This document shows, one piece after another, positions 42,664 to 51,389 of a stretch of 64,000 bases of DNA. Made by a program: the position numbers and the translations under genes. The stretch is taken from positions 3,444 through 67,443 of the forward strand of contig CAJUIH010000003.1 in the NCBI GenBank assembly GCA_910586045.1, written 5' to 3'. The notes below the pieces were generated by a model, which searched no databases, was not told the DNA's origin, and saw only the letters and a program-made list of their open reading frames with translations. This stretch comes from an uncultured Eubacterium sp. (lineage in GTDB: Bacteria; Bacillota; Clostridia; Lachnospirales; Lachnospiraceae). Positions within the stretch are counted from its first letter, which is position 1, and each line of letters opens with the position of its first letter.

Positions 42664-43662
42664 ATGTACAGGCAGCAAGAACCAGACGCACACAATATCA
42701 TCCGTTCCCAGCTCACCCTGCGCGCGGTGGTCTGGGACCTCAGACTGGCCGATGCAGGAGAAACGGCAAAAATAGAACGGGAATGGGATAGCTACCAGGT
42801 ACGCAAAATTGATTTGCTTTCAGAAATAGGGCCCCTGGAAAAGCCGGCGGACAGCCGGACGAAATACGATATGATCCGCAATTGCCTTGCTAAAATCGGA
42901 ATGAAGGAAACAGACGCGCTGCTTGTAACAGACGACGCCATGGCGGCTGCTTATGTTTATGGACCGCACAAGCCAGGTCAGATATTGGATCAGCCAAAAC
43001 AGGGCCGGCCAGGCATGGCCGTCGTTTTTTACGAACGGGAAACGGATGGGCGCTGTGTGGAGGCAGATCTGGTCGTACAGGGATTTGAGGAAATCGGCGT
43101 CCAGTTTTTGGATCGTGTGCACAAACGAAAAAACGGCCTGCCATGGAATATCCTGTATACCAAACGCACCTGTGTGCGGGAAATTACATTGGATGACTTG
43201 GACGCGTTATTTGAACTATACCGCGCAAAAGGCATGACGGATTATACCGAACCGCTGTTTGAACGGGACAGGGAGGAAGCATATACCAGGGACTATATCA
43301 AATGGATGTACTACTATTATGGCTATGGTATGTGGGTCGTCTGTGACCGGAATACGGGCAGGCTGATCGGCCGGGCGGGGATTGAGCAGCGGGATACGAA
43401 AGACGGCGGCATGCAGGCGGAACTGGGCTACGTCATTGCGCGGGACTGCCAGAACCAGGGCTATGCGCAGGAGGTAGGTACCGCGGTGCTCGAATACGCG
43501 GCACAGGAACTGGAAATGGAAGAGATGCACTGCATGGTCCATCGGGCCAATGCGCCGTCTGTCCGAGTCGCGGAAAAACTGGGGTTTGTTTTGTGCGAAA
43601 CAGAAGAGCAAAAAGGAGACATGCTGCATTATTATAAATTGCTTTCTTCTGGAAAGGCATAA
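42664..43662 (+). CDS. GNAT acetyltransferase with degenerate N-terminal HAD-like domain
   Basis: 332 residues. The C-terminal 160 residues form a GNAT domain (CVREITLDDLDALFELY; acetyl-CoA loop RDCQNQGYAQEVG; APSVRVAEKLGF). The N-terminal 165 residues resemble a shortened HAD-type fold (AVVWDLRLADAG, LLVTDDAMAAAYVYG). However, the nucleophile DxD is missing (WDLRL), so it is probably not catalytic. The acceptor substrate is unknown. It stands between the divergent R-M operon and the BceRS module. Confidence 0.75.
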   Translation: MYRQQEPDAHNIIRSQLTLRAVVWDLRLADAGETAKIEREWDSYQVRKIDLLSEIGPLEKPADSRTKYDMIRNCLAKIGMKETDALLVTDDAMAAAYVYGPHKPGQILDQPKQGRPGMAVVFYERETDGRCVEADLVVQGFEEIGVQFLDRVHKRKNGLPWNILYTKRTCVREITLDDLDALFELYRAKGMTDYTEPLFERDREEAYTRDYIKWMYYYYGYGMWVVCDRNTGRLIGRAGIEQRDTKDGGMQAELGYVIARDCQNQGYAQEVGTAVLEYAAQELEMEEMHCMVHRANAPSVRVAEKLGFVLCETEEQKGDMLHYYKLLSSGKA

Positions 43663-43717
43663 CTATTCACGGATACTTGTACAGAATACGAAATATAAGG
43701 AAAAAGGCGGTGACTGG

Positions 43718-44383
43718 ATGAAGATTCTCATTATAGAGGACGATGCTGCGGTTCGGCAGGAGCTAAAGCAGCTTTTGGAGAATGCATTGTATCAGACGGC
43801 AGTACTGGCTGCGTTTGAGAATATCACACAAGATATTTTGGAAATGCAGCCGGATTTGGTTTTGCTGGACGTAAATCTGCCTGGACAGTCCGGATTTGAT
43901 GTGTGTCAGAGTGTACGCGGCAAATCGGATGTGCCGATTATTTTTGTAACGGGCAGAACAGATTCTATGGATGAATTAAACGGGATGCTAAAAGGAGGCG
44001 ATGATTATATTGCAAAGCCTTTCCATGCACCGGTATTATTGGCGCGCATAGCCGCTGTTTTAAAACGGACCCAAAGAGCAGATCCGGGAGTCAAAAGGGA
44101 AATCCATAGAGGCGTGGAACTGGATACCGCCCGCGCATGTGTCATGTATCAGGGAAAATGCGCGGAATTGTCTAAGAATGAATTGAAAATCCTGCATTGC
44201 CTTTTTCAGCATAAAGACGAAATTGTGCCACGAATCGATTTGGTGGAATATCTGTGGGATCAGCAGGCGTTTATTGACGATAATGCGCTCAGTGTAAACG
44301 TAGCGCGCCTGCGCGCGAAATTAGAGCAAATTGGAATCCATCATTTTATCCAGACAAAGAGAGGGATGGGATACCGAATATGA
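43718..44383 (+). CDS. OmpR-family response regulator (BceR-like)
   Basis: 221 residues: receiver domain (IIEDD, phospho-acceptor Asp in LLDVNLPGQSG, Lys in YIAKPF) and C-terminal winged helix (LSKNELKILHCL ... VARLRAKLEQIG). The ATG at 43718 has AAGGCGGTGA upstream; a longer frame begins inside the preceding gene. The stop overlaps the kinase start by 4 bases. With the next three genes it forms a peptide-antibiotic sensing and resistance module. Confidence 0.93.
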   Translation: MKILIIEDDAAVRQELKQLLENALYQTAVLAAFENITQDILEMQPDLVLLDVNLPGQSGFDVCQSVRGKSDVPIIFVTGRTDSMDELNGMLKGGDDYIAKPFHAPVLLARIAAVLKRTQRADPGVKREIHRGVELDTARACVMYQGKCAELSKNELKILHCLFQHKDEIVPRIDLVEYLWDQQAFIDDNALSVNVARLRAKLEQIGIHHFIQTKRGMGYRI

Positions 44384-45396
44384 ATGCGGCAGCATATTTG
44401 AAAGATAAAGCCTTACTTTTGCTTTTGCATATCCTATGTATGTCCATTCTTGCCATATTTTTAGGGCTGACCGGATATCCGCGGGATCTTCGCGCCGTCA
44501 TACTCGTTTGCTGGGCAAGTATTTTAGCCGCGTGGCTGGCTGTACAGTTTTGTTCACGCCGTTATTATTTTCAAAAAATAGAGCATCTGCTGGAAAATCT
44601 GGACCAGCGGTATCTGCTGGGGGAGCTGATGCCGCAGTCGTTTTGCTTAGAGGACAGGCTGTACCGCACACTGATCCAAAAGTCAAATAAATCGGTTATC
44701 GAGCGGATCCGCCGGATCGAACAGGAGCAGAAAGAATACCGGGAATATATCGAAAGCTGGGTGCATGAAATCAAAGCGCCGATTACGGCTATTGCGCTTC
44801 ATTGTGAAAACAACAAAGACGCGGGCGGCAGGCATCTTCTGGTGGAAAACAGAAAAGTGGAAGATTATGTAGACATGGTGCTGTATTTTGCGCGTTCTGA
44901 TGCCGTTTACAAGGATTATAGGATTGCAGAGACAAATCTTCAGGAAACGGCCGAAAAAGTGATTATGCAAAATAAATATCTTTTGATCCAGTGTCAGATA
45001 CAGGTGGAAGTAGATTGTCCGGATCCGGTATTTACCGATGGAAAATGGATTGGTTTTATTTTGAACCAACTGGTACAAAACAGTACAAAGTACAGAAGAA
45101 AAGATAATGCGCACATTTGGATCCATACACAACGGCGCGGGCAGGGTGTGGTTTTAAGCGTAAAGGACAACGGAGCAGGGATCCGGAGAGAGGAGCTGCC
45201 GCGAATTTTTGAAAAGGGATTTACCGGGACAAATGGGCGGGAAACGGACCGGTCGACCGGCATGGGGCTGTATTTATGCCGGAAACTGTGTGATAAATTG
45301 GGAATCAGGATCTGTGCGGTTTCGAAAGAAAGAGAAGGTACAGAGATGATTCTGGAATTTCCGGTCAGTTCCTATCTGGCAGATTACAGGAGCTAA
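44380..45396 (+). CDS. Intramembrane-sensing histidine kinase (BceS-like)
   Basis: 338 residues. Two membrane helices (about 12-30 and 37-57) are joined by only a short loop, so the kinase has no extracellular sensor, as in BceS-type enzymes that read the state of their ABC transporter. The phospho-acceptor is the His in SWVHEIKAPI (around residue 128). The ATPase motifs are VKDNGAGI and STGMGLYL. Confidence 0.92.
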   Translation: MNAAAYLKDKALLLLLHILCMSILAIFLGLTGYPRDLRAVILVCWASILAAWLAVQFCSRRYYFQKIEHLLENLDQRYLLGELMPQSFCLEDRLYRTLIQKSNKSVIERIRRIEQEQKEYREYIESWVHEIKAPITAIALHCENNKDAGGRHLLVENRKVEDYVDMVLYFARSDAVYKDYRIAETNLQETAEKVIMQNKYLLIQCQIQVEVDCPDPVFTDGKWIGFILNQLVQNSTKYRRKDNAHIWIHTQRRGQGVVLSVKDNGAGIRREELPRIFEKGFTGTNGRETDRSTGMGLYLCRKLCDKLGIRICAVSKEREGTEMILEFPVSSYLADYRS

Positions 45397-45527
45397 AAGC
45401 AATGGTTCCTATCTTTCAAAACTGTAAGGTTTCGGAAAGGGAATCGGATACCAGACACATGCATTTCCTGTTATAGTAGGCATAGTTGCAGTGGAAAGGG
45501 AATTTCCTAAGAAAGGAGCTACGGGAT

Positions 45528-46295
45528 ATGCAGGATACAATCCGTGTATGTGATGTGGAGAAATATTATGGAAATGGGAATCATGTGACGAAAGCAGTCG
45601 ACAGGGTCAGCTTTACAGTGGAAAAGGGGGAATTTATCGGCGTAATGGGGGCGTCTGGTTCAGGAAAAACGACCCTTTTGAATTTGCTGTCTACGATCGA
45701 CCGTGTGACAGCGGGGCATATTTATTATGGGGATACAGATATTACAGAATTATCCGAGGATCAGCTTTCCGATTTCCGCAAAGAAAATCTTGGATTTGTA
45801 TTTCAGGAATATAATCTTTTGGATACGCTGACGCTGGAAGAAAATATCATGCTTGCCATGGCGCTTCACAGGCAGGGAAAAGCGCAGGTGCAAAGACGAT
45901 GCAGCGAACTTCTGCGCCTGCTTGGGATCGCGGACATCAAAGGCCAGTATCCTTACCAGGTGTCGGGAGGGCAGAAGCAGCGGTGTGCCTGTGCGAGGGC
46001 GCTGTCAAATAATCCGGCGCTTTTGCTTGCGGATGAACCGACCGGTGCCCTGGATTCATTGTCCGCGCAGACGCTTCTGCATATTTTCACAGACCTAAAC
46101 GGCAAAATGGGGACCACTATTTTTATGGTAACGCATGACGCGTTTTCCGCAAGTTATTGCCGGCGGATTCTTTTTTTAAAGGATGGGAAGATCTTTCATG
46201 AACTGATCCGGGGAGAGAAGAGGAGACGGGATTTTCTCAATGAAATCCTGGATGTTCTTTCGCTGACAGGAGGTGAACTTTCTCATGATGAATAA
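45528..46295 (+). CDS. ABC transporter ATP-binding protein (BceA-like)
   Basis: 255 residues: Walker A GASGSGKTT, Q-loop, signature VSGGQKQRCACARAL, Walker B LLLADEPTGALDS. The ATG at 45528 has AAAGGAG about 10 bases upstream; the earlier in-frame start does not. It pairs with the following FtsX-type permease, whose start overlaps by 11 bases. Confidence 0.94.
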   Translation: MQDTIRVCDVEKYYGNGNHVTKAVDRVSFTVEKGEFIGVMGASGSGKTTLLNLLSTIDRVTAGHIYYGDTDITELSEDQLSDFRKENLGFVFQEYNLLDTLTLEENIMLAMALHRQGKAQVQRRCSELLRLLGIADIKGQYPYQVSGGQKQRCACARALSNNPALLLADEPTGALDSLSAQTLLHIFTDLNGKMGTTIFMVTHDAFSASYCRRILFLKDGKIFHELIRGEKRRRDFLNEILDVLSLTGGELSHDE

Positions 46296-48381
46296 ACTGG
46301 CGTTCCAGAATGTAAAACAGTCGGCTAGGGATTATCTGGTGTATTTTATGACTATGTCTATAGTTACTGCTCTGATGTTTTCCTTTCATACGCTTTTATA
46401 TTCAAAAGATGTACAGGAGATGTTTCAAATAGCTGCGATTATGGAGATTATGATACTGCTTGCTACGTTTTTTATCGTCCTGATTGTGGCGTGGCTCATA
46501 CATTATATGATACGGTTTATCCTGGAAAAGCGAAGCAGGGAATTTGGCATTTATCTGTTGATAGGGATGAAGAAAAAGCAGATCTCCAGACTGTATATCC
46601 GCGAGAATATACTGCTTGGCACCGGTGCGTTTCTCGTGGGCATGGGTCTTGGATGTTTACTGCAGCAGATTTTACTGGCTGTTTTTTACAGTATGGTGCA
46701 GATGGATTACCATATGCATTTGGAGTTCAATCCAAATTGTATCCGGATGACGGCGGCTTGTTACGGCGGATGTTATTTACTGGCGCTGTTTCGGTGCAGG
46801 AGCAGATTTAAAAAAATGAATATCCGCGACTTGATGGAAAACCAGAGACGGAATGAAGAGATCAGCGAAAAGCATGAGAAAGAGAAACGGCTGCTACTTC
46901 CGTTTTCGGTTTTGATTTTGCTGTTATTTGGATTGTTTTTATTTTGCTATAAAAACTGGGACGCGGGAATACTGGCAGCGTTTTTAATCGGACTGGTTTT
47001 AAGTATCTACTTGTTTTATACAGGCATTGCCGCATGGATTTCCTATTATATCAGAAAGAAAGGGAACGCGGTTTATCAAGGGGACAACTTATTTTTGCTG
47101 CGGCAGTTTTCTTCTAAAATAAAGACCATGAGTTTTTCCATGGGGACGCTGACTTCGTTATTTACGCTGGCGCTTATGGGAAGCGCTGTGGCGTTTATGT
47201 TCCATTATTTCCAGAACCAGGCGTTAAGGAACAAGTTTCCATTTGATGTACAGATTTTCAGCAGCGATGCAGACGAGGATTTTCAGCAGCAAATTGCCCT
47301 ATTAAAAGAAGAAACACAGGTGCGTAAGATTTATACCTACCGGATTTATGAGAATGGAACGAACCAGGTAAATGCATATCTATATACCCACTTAAAAGAA
47401 TTTGGCCAGGATTACCAGAAAGCGGACCAAACGCCGGACTGGGATAAAATTAACCGCAATGACGAGATGATCTATTGTGATTATGATACGTATATGGGGC
47501 TTTCTGATTATAATTATCTTCGAAAAATGCTGCACTTGCCGCAAGTGAGTCTAAAAGAAGATGCATACGCGATGCATATAAAAGAGCGGGTATACAGCCA
47601 AACGGGGGATTTTTCAGATCAAATAGAGGTACATTGGGCGGGCGGTTGTCTGTCATTTTCCGGATATTATACAGAGGGTTTTTCACAGGACGGACATAAT
47701 GGCGGGGATTATATCCTGATCGTGCCGGACGCTGTTTTGGAAAGTATGCGCCCCTATTATGCGGAAATGGTGGCGGACCTGCAAGGAGAAGCGCCCAAAT
47801 CTCTACAGGGCAGGCTGGATGACTTGGAAAAAGATATGCAGCGGGATTTTCAGGGGCATGTTATGACGGAGGCCGCGTCAGACACAAAGGATGGCAAGAA
47901 GCGCGGAAATTCCTGCTCCGGCTCGGATTCCATTGTCGTATATGTGGCGAAAAATCTGGTAAGGGATAACCTGATTCCGGAGATCAAATATATGCTGTCT
48001 GCCGTCATATTTCCATTGTTTTATGTAGGGCTGGTGTTTTTGTGTGTCGCCATGACGGTACTATCCGTACAGCAGCTCAGCGATTCGGTAAAATACAGGT
48101 TCCGTTACCGTGTGCTGTCGCAGATTGGGTACGGCAGAAAAGAGATCGAACGGATCATTTTCAAACAGCTTATGGGCTATTATATGTGTCCGGCAGTTAT
48201 GGCGCTGTTCATCAGCGGTCTGGTTACCGTCTATGCTGGAAACCGGTTTAACTTTTATACGGGCATTCCTATTTCGTCTGCGGTTTACTTTTTGATGGGG
48301 GCAGCAATGTTTTTTGGAATCTGTGTGGTTTATTTTGCGGTTACCTATATTGGGTTTAAGCGGAATGTGGAACGGCCATAG
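46285..48381 (+). CDS. FtsX-type ABC permease (BceB-like)
   Basis: About 698 residues with ten predicted helices and FtsX domains near both ends. A large extracellular domain (about residues 325-565) is typical of BceB permeases, which remove peptide antibiotics from lipid II-cycle targets. It completes the RS-AB module. The start is set at ATG 46285; GTG 46273 abuts the AGGAGG and is too close. Confidence 0.92.
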   Translation: MMNKLAFQNVKQSARDYLVYFMTMSIVTALMFSFHTLLYSKDVQEMFQIAAIMEIMILLATFFIVLIVAWLIHYMIRFILEKRSREFGIYLLIGMKKKQISRLYIRENILLGTGAFLVGMGLGCLLQQILLAVFYSMVQMDYHMHLEFNPNCIRMTAACYGGCYLLALFRCRSRFKKMNIRDLMENQRRNEEISEKHEKEKRLLLPFSVLILLLFGLFLFCYKNWDAGILAAFLIGLVLSIYLFYTGIAAWISYYIRKKGNAVYQGDNLFLLRQFSSKIKTMSFSMGTLTSLFTLALMGSAVAFMFHYFQNQALRNKFPFDVQIFSSDADEDFQQQIALLKEETQVRKIYTYRIYENGTNQVNAYLYTHLKEFGQDYQKADQTPDWDKINRNDEMIYCDYDTYMGLSDYNYLRKMLHLPQVSLKEDAYAMHIKERVYSQTGDFSDQIEVHWAGGCLSFSGYYTEGFSQDGHNGGDYILIVPDAVLESMRPYYAEMVADLQGEAPKSLQGRLDDLEKDMQRDFQGHVMTEAASDTKDGKKRGNSCSGSDSIVVYVAKNLVRDNLIPEIKYMLSAVIFPLFYVGLVFLCVAMTVLSVQQLSDSVKYRFRYRVLSQIGYGRKEIERIIFKQLMGYYMCPAVMALFISGLVTVYAGNRFNFYTGIPISSAVYFLMGAAMFFGICVVYFAVTYIGFKRNVERP

Positions 48382-48486
48382 GGAAAAACACAAAGATGAT
48401 AGAAACAGTCATAACCGGCAGTCTTTGCTCATACGATAAAACAGGACAAAACGACCCAATATCATATGACAAGGAGAAACGTGGAT

Positions 48487-48861
48487 ATGGACAAAAAGGA
48501 GACAGAAAAAAACAGTGCAATGCCCGTCTTGGTAGACCTGGTTGCCATGTACCTGATCACGGGCCTTTTGCTTGTGGTGCTGGCGGCGCTGCTTGGCCGC
48601 GTTGAAATGTCGGATGCGGCGGTTAGTATCGGCATTATTGCTACCTATATTATTTCCTGTTTTGCCGGCGGTTTTTTGATTGGCAAAAAAAAGAAAAAAA
48701 AGAAATACTTATGGGGGATTTGTGTCGGGGCCTTTTACTTTCTCGTGCTGTTTCTCGGGAATCTGGCTGTAAACCGCGGCCTGGACGGGCAACTGGTACA
48801 TATGCTGACAACGGCTGTATTGTGTGTCCTTTCCGGTATGGCTGGGGGTATGCTAAGCTGA
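48487..48861 (+). CDS. TIGR04086-family membrane protein
   Basis: 124 residues with four predicted membrane helices and a lysine-rich cytoplasmic loop (GKKKKKKKY). It matches the small TIGR04086 (YrzE-like) family, usually found near scfA-scfB and sec genes in Clostridia. Here a palindromic element now separates it from scfA. The ATG at 48487 has AAGGAG 10 bases upstream. Function unknown. Confidence 0.78.
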   Translation: MDKKETEKNSAMPVLVDLVAMYLITGLLLVVLAALLGRVEMSDAAVSIGIIATYIISCFAGGFLIGKKKKKKKYLWGICVGAFYFLVLFLGNLAVNRGLDGQLVHMLTTAVLCVLSGMAGGMLS

Positions 48862-48882
48862 ATGAGCGAGCCAAAAGATCGT

Positions 48883-49571
48883 AACAGATCAGATAAGGCG
48901 TTACTTTTTGGCTTTCCGGACGCTGCAAGAGGCGGTTTGCCCGGCTTTCCGGCGGCCCTCCAGAATGGCAAGAATCCCTAAGCATTCTGCAATTTACAGA
49001 TCGGCCTGCCCCGGTCGCGGCGCCTAGTTCGCCCTGGCTAACGCCAGCAGCTAAAGGCGCCGCTTGGCTTCGCCCCTTAGGGTACCGAGCAGAATGCTAA
49101 GGGCTTCTAACCATTCTTCCAAAGCCGCCGGAAAGCCGGGCAAACCGCCTCTCCCAGCTAATATTCGCAGGCTTTACAACCGGTATCCGATACGTAATCG
49201 TAATACACAAAACGGATTCGTGAAATCTTGTCTGCCATTCATCTGCTGTTTCGCATTTCTATGTAGTGTATGTGATGTAGAGCTAGAGATAACCAGCCGG
49301 ATGAGGGACGCAGGCCTGGCTTGCGGCGACGTTGGAAGAATGGTTAGAAGCCCTTAGTATTCTGCCTGATCCCCTAAGGGGCGAAGCCAAGCGGCGCCTT
49401 TAGCTGCTGGCGTCAGCCAGGGCGAATTAGGCGCCGCGACCGGGGCAGGCCGATCCGTAAATGCAGAATACTTAGGGATTCTTAGCATTCTGGAGCCGGA
49501 GCCACAAGCCAGGCCTGCGTCCCTCATCCAGCGTCCCCGCAGCCAATATGTAACGCCTTATCTGACTGTTG
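48883..49571. mobile_element. Composite palindromic element, copy 2 (intact)
   Basis: About 690 bp bounded by inverted terminal repeats (48883-48913 and 49541-49571, core TCAGATAAGGCGTTAC). Inside are two long imperfect palindromes, P1 (about 48920-49155) and P2 (49297-49531). Their cores (GGTTAGAAGCCCTTAG... GCGGCGCCTTTAGCTGCTGG) are about 90% identical but in opposite orientation. Outer arms differ: GGCGGTTTGCCCGGCTTTCC for P1 and GATGAGGGACGCAGGCCTGG for P2. A ~130-bp linker joins them. There is no protein-coding gene, so it is probably mobilised in trans or copied as a structured nucleic acid. Confidence 0.82.
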
Positions 49572-49611
49572 CAAAAGATAACGCCCGGCCAGCGAAAATT
49601 TTAAAAAATAC

Positions 49612-49640
49612 TTTCTTTATAGAAAAAGATGTGCTATACT
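49612..49640 (+). promoter_or_regulatory. Promoter of scfA
   Basis: TTTCTT and TATACT separated by 17 bases, with extended -10 TGCTATACT. It lies about 40 bases beyond the right end of the palindromic element and 67 bases upstream of scfA. Confidence 0.7.
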
Positions 49641-49706
49641 ATAGCATGTTTGAGATACTGTATTATTATAAACGGCAATAATTTTTCAAAATAAGGAGAT
49701 CAGCAG

Positions 49707-49850
49707 ATGAAACACATTAAAACATTAAATACCAAAAGATTGCAGAATACCGTAAAAAAAGGCGGCTGCGGCGAATGTCAGACATCCTGCCAGTCAGCGT
49801 GCAAGACATCGTGTACCGTTGGAAATCAGACCTGTGAACGCAGCAAATAA
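49707..49850 (+). CDS. scfA: SCIFF ranthipeptide precursor
   Basis: 47 residues starting MKHIKTLNTKRLQ, with six cysteines at 21, 24, 28, 32, 36 and 43 in the C-terminal half: the SCIFF (six Cys in forty-five) precursor. Its radical-SAM partner installs Cys-to-residue thioether crosslinks (ranthipeptide class), commonly at the Thr after Cys. AAGGAG lies about 9 bases upstream. SCIFF is nearly universal in Clostridia and its role is still unsettled, with signalling or quorum-type effects proposed. Confidence 0.95.
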   Translation: MKHIKTLNTKRLQNTVKKGGCGECQTSCQSACKTSCTVGNQTCERSK

Positions 49851-49893
49851 TTGCTGATCAGGGTATATCGCATTATATGAAAAAACAATAAAA

Positions 49894-49956
49894 GCATGGG
49901 AACCATGCACGCATAAAAGGACCGTTCGCGAAGCGTGCGGTCATTTGTGCGTTTTT
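49894..49956 (+). terminator. Terminator or attenuator between scfA and scfB
   Basis: A small hairpin GCATGG/CCATGC (49894-49908) is followed by a longer one. There ACGCATAAA pairs with TTTGTGCGT and GACCG with CGGTC (49909-49952), ending in five T residues. It would favour peptide over maturase production. Confidence 0.7.
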
Positions 49957-49986
49957 GTACACAGGAATATTTAAGGAGGATTATAG

Positions 49987-51354
49987 TTGGTTCATCAATA
50001 TAAAAATAACGGCTATAATATAGTATTGGATGTAAACAGCGGAGCTGTCCATGTGGTAGATGAGGTGGTGTATGAAGTACTGCCTCTTTATGAGAACTGC
50101 CCGGTTGATGAGATTGTCATGCGGTTAAAAGACAAGTTTCCGGAACCGGACATCCGGGATGCGGCGGCGGAAATTACGCAGTTAAAAGAAACCGGGCAGT
50201 TGTTTACGCCGGACGCGTTTGAGGGGTGCGGATATGAGGCGTATATCCGGGAATTTAAAAACCGCGGTACCGTTGTCAAAGCGCTTTGCCTGCATATCGC
50301 GCATGACTGTAACCTGGCCTGCCGCTATTGTTTTGCGGGCGAAGGCGAATACCAGGGGCATCGCGCGCTGATGAGTTTGGAAACAGGAAAGGCCGCGCTT
50401 GATTTTTTGATTGCGCATTCCGGCAGCCGCAGGAATTTGGAAGTGGATTTTTTCGGCGGGGAACCGACACTGAATTTTGCGGTTGTAAAAGAGCTGGTTG
50501 CTTATGGACGGGAGCAGGAAAAACTGCATGATAAAAATTTCCGTTTTACGCTTACGACCAACGGCGTGCTGTTAAATGATGAAATCATGGAATTTGCAAA
50601 CAAGGAAATGTCAAATGTCGTGCTAAGCATCGACGGGAGAAAAGAAGTAAACGACAGAATGCGCCCGTTTCCGAACGGGACAGGCAGTTTCGATCTGATC
50701 ATGCCGAAATTTCAGAAGTTTGCGGACAGCAGGCAGCAGGAACGATACTATGCCAGGGGGACATTTACACACCATAATCTGGATTTTTCCAAAGATGTGC
50801 TGTATTTGGCGGATCTTGGCTTTCGTCAGATTTCTGTAGAACCGGTCGTTGCGCCGCCGCAGGAAGATTATGCGATCAGGGAGGAAGACCTGCCGCGGTT
50901 ATTTGAGGAATACGATTTTTTGGCAAAGGAAATCATCCGGCGCAGAAAAGAGGGAAACGGATTTCAGTTTTTCCATTTTATGATTGACCTGGAGGGCGGC
51001 CCTTGTGTGGCAAAACGCTTGTCCGGCTGTGGTTCGGGAACGGAATACCTCGCGGTTACCCCGTGGGGGGACTTATATCCGTGCCATCAGTTTGTCGGGA
51101 ATGAAGCGTTTTTGATGGGGAATGTCTGGGACGGTGTCAAAAATACAGCGCTCCGTGAGCAGTTTAAAAGCTGCAATGTGTATGAAAAAGAAAAATGCAG
51201 GGAATGCTTTGCCAGATTTTACTGCAGCGGCGGGTGCGCGGCAAACGCCTATCATTTCCATGGATCGATACGGGAGGCGTACGATATCGGCTGCGCGCTG
51301 CAAAAGAAGCGCGTAGAGTGCGCGATTATGATAAAAGCCGCGGAATCGGAATAA
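49987..51354 (+). CDS. scfB: SCIFF radical-SAM maturase
   Basis: 455 residues. The N-terminal RiPP-recognition-like part (1-95) is followed by the radical-SAM cluster motif CNLACRYCF (about 103-111). A C-terminal SPASM region then carries many cysteines (CGSGTEYLAVTPWGDLYPCHQ; CRECFARFYCSGGC). It forms thioether bridges in ScfA. The start is a TTG with AAGGAGGA upstream. It lies 136 bases after scfA with an attenuator between. Confidence 0.95.
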   Translation: MVHQYKNNGYNIVLDVNSGAVHVVDEVVYEVLPLYENCPVDEIVMRLKDKFPEPDIRDAAAEITQLKETGQLFTPDAFEGCGYEAYIREFKNRGTVVKALCLHIAHDCNLACRYCFAGEGEYQGHRALMSLETGKAALDFLIAHSGSRRNLEVDFFGGEPTLNFAVVKELVAYGREQEKLHDKNFRFTLTTNGVLLNDEIMEFANKEMSNVVLSIDGRKEVNDRMRPFPNGTGSFDLIMPKFQKFADSRQQERYYARGTFTHHNLDFSKDVLYLADLGFRQISVEPVVAPPQEDYAIREEDLPRLFEEYDFLAKEIIRRRKEGNGFQFFHFMIDLEGGPCVAKRLSGCGSGTEYLAVTPWGDLYPCHQFVGNEAFLMGNVWDGVKNTALREQFKSCNVYEKEKCRECFARFYCSGGCAANAYHFHGSIREAYDIGCALQKKRVECAIMIKAAESE

Positions 51355-51389
51355 ATAGGAATCCAAAACTAACAGAAAGGGGCAGAACA

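Noticed and set aside
48883..49571. Integron attC sites
   Set aside because: The palindromes contain GTTAGAAG-like ends, but lack paired RYYYAAC/GTTRRRY boxes in attC order, carry no gene cassette, and no integrase is present.
51195..51389. N-terminal extension of SecDF
   Set aside because: It overlaps the scfB 3' end out of frame; the ATG at 51390 follows AGAAAGGGG and gives a normal SecD N-terminus.
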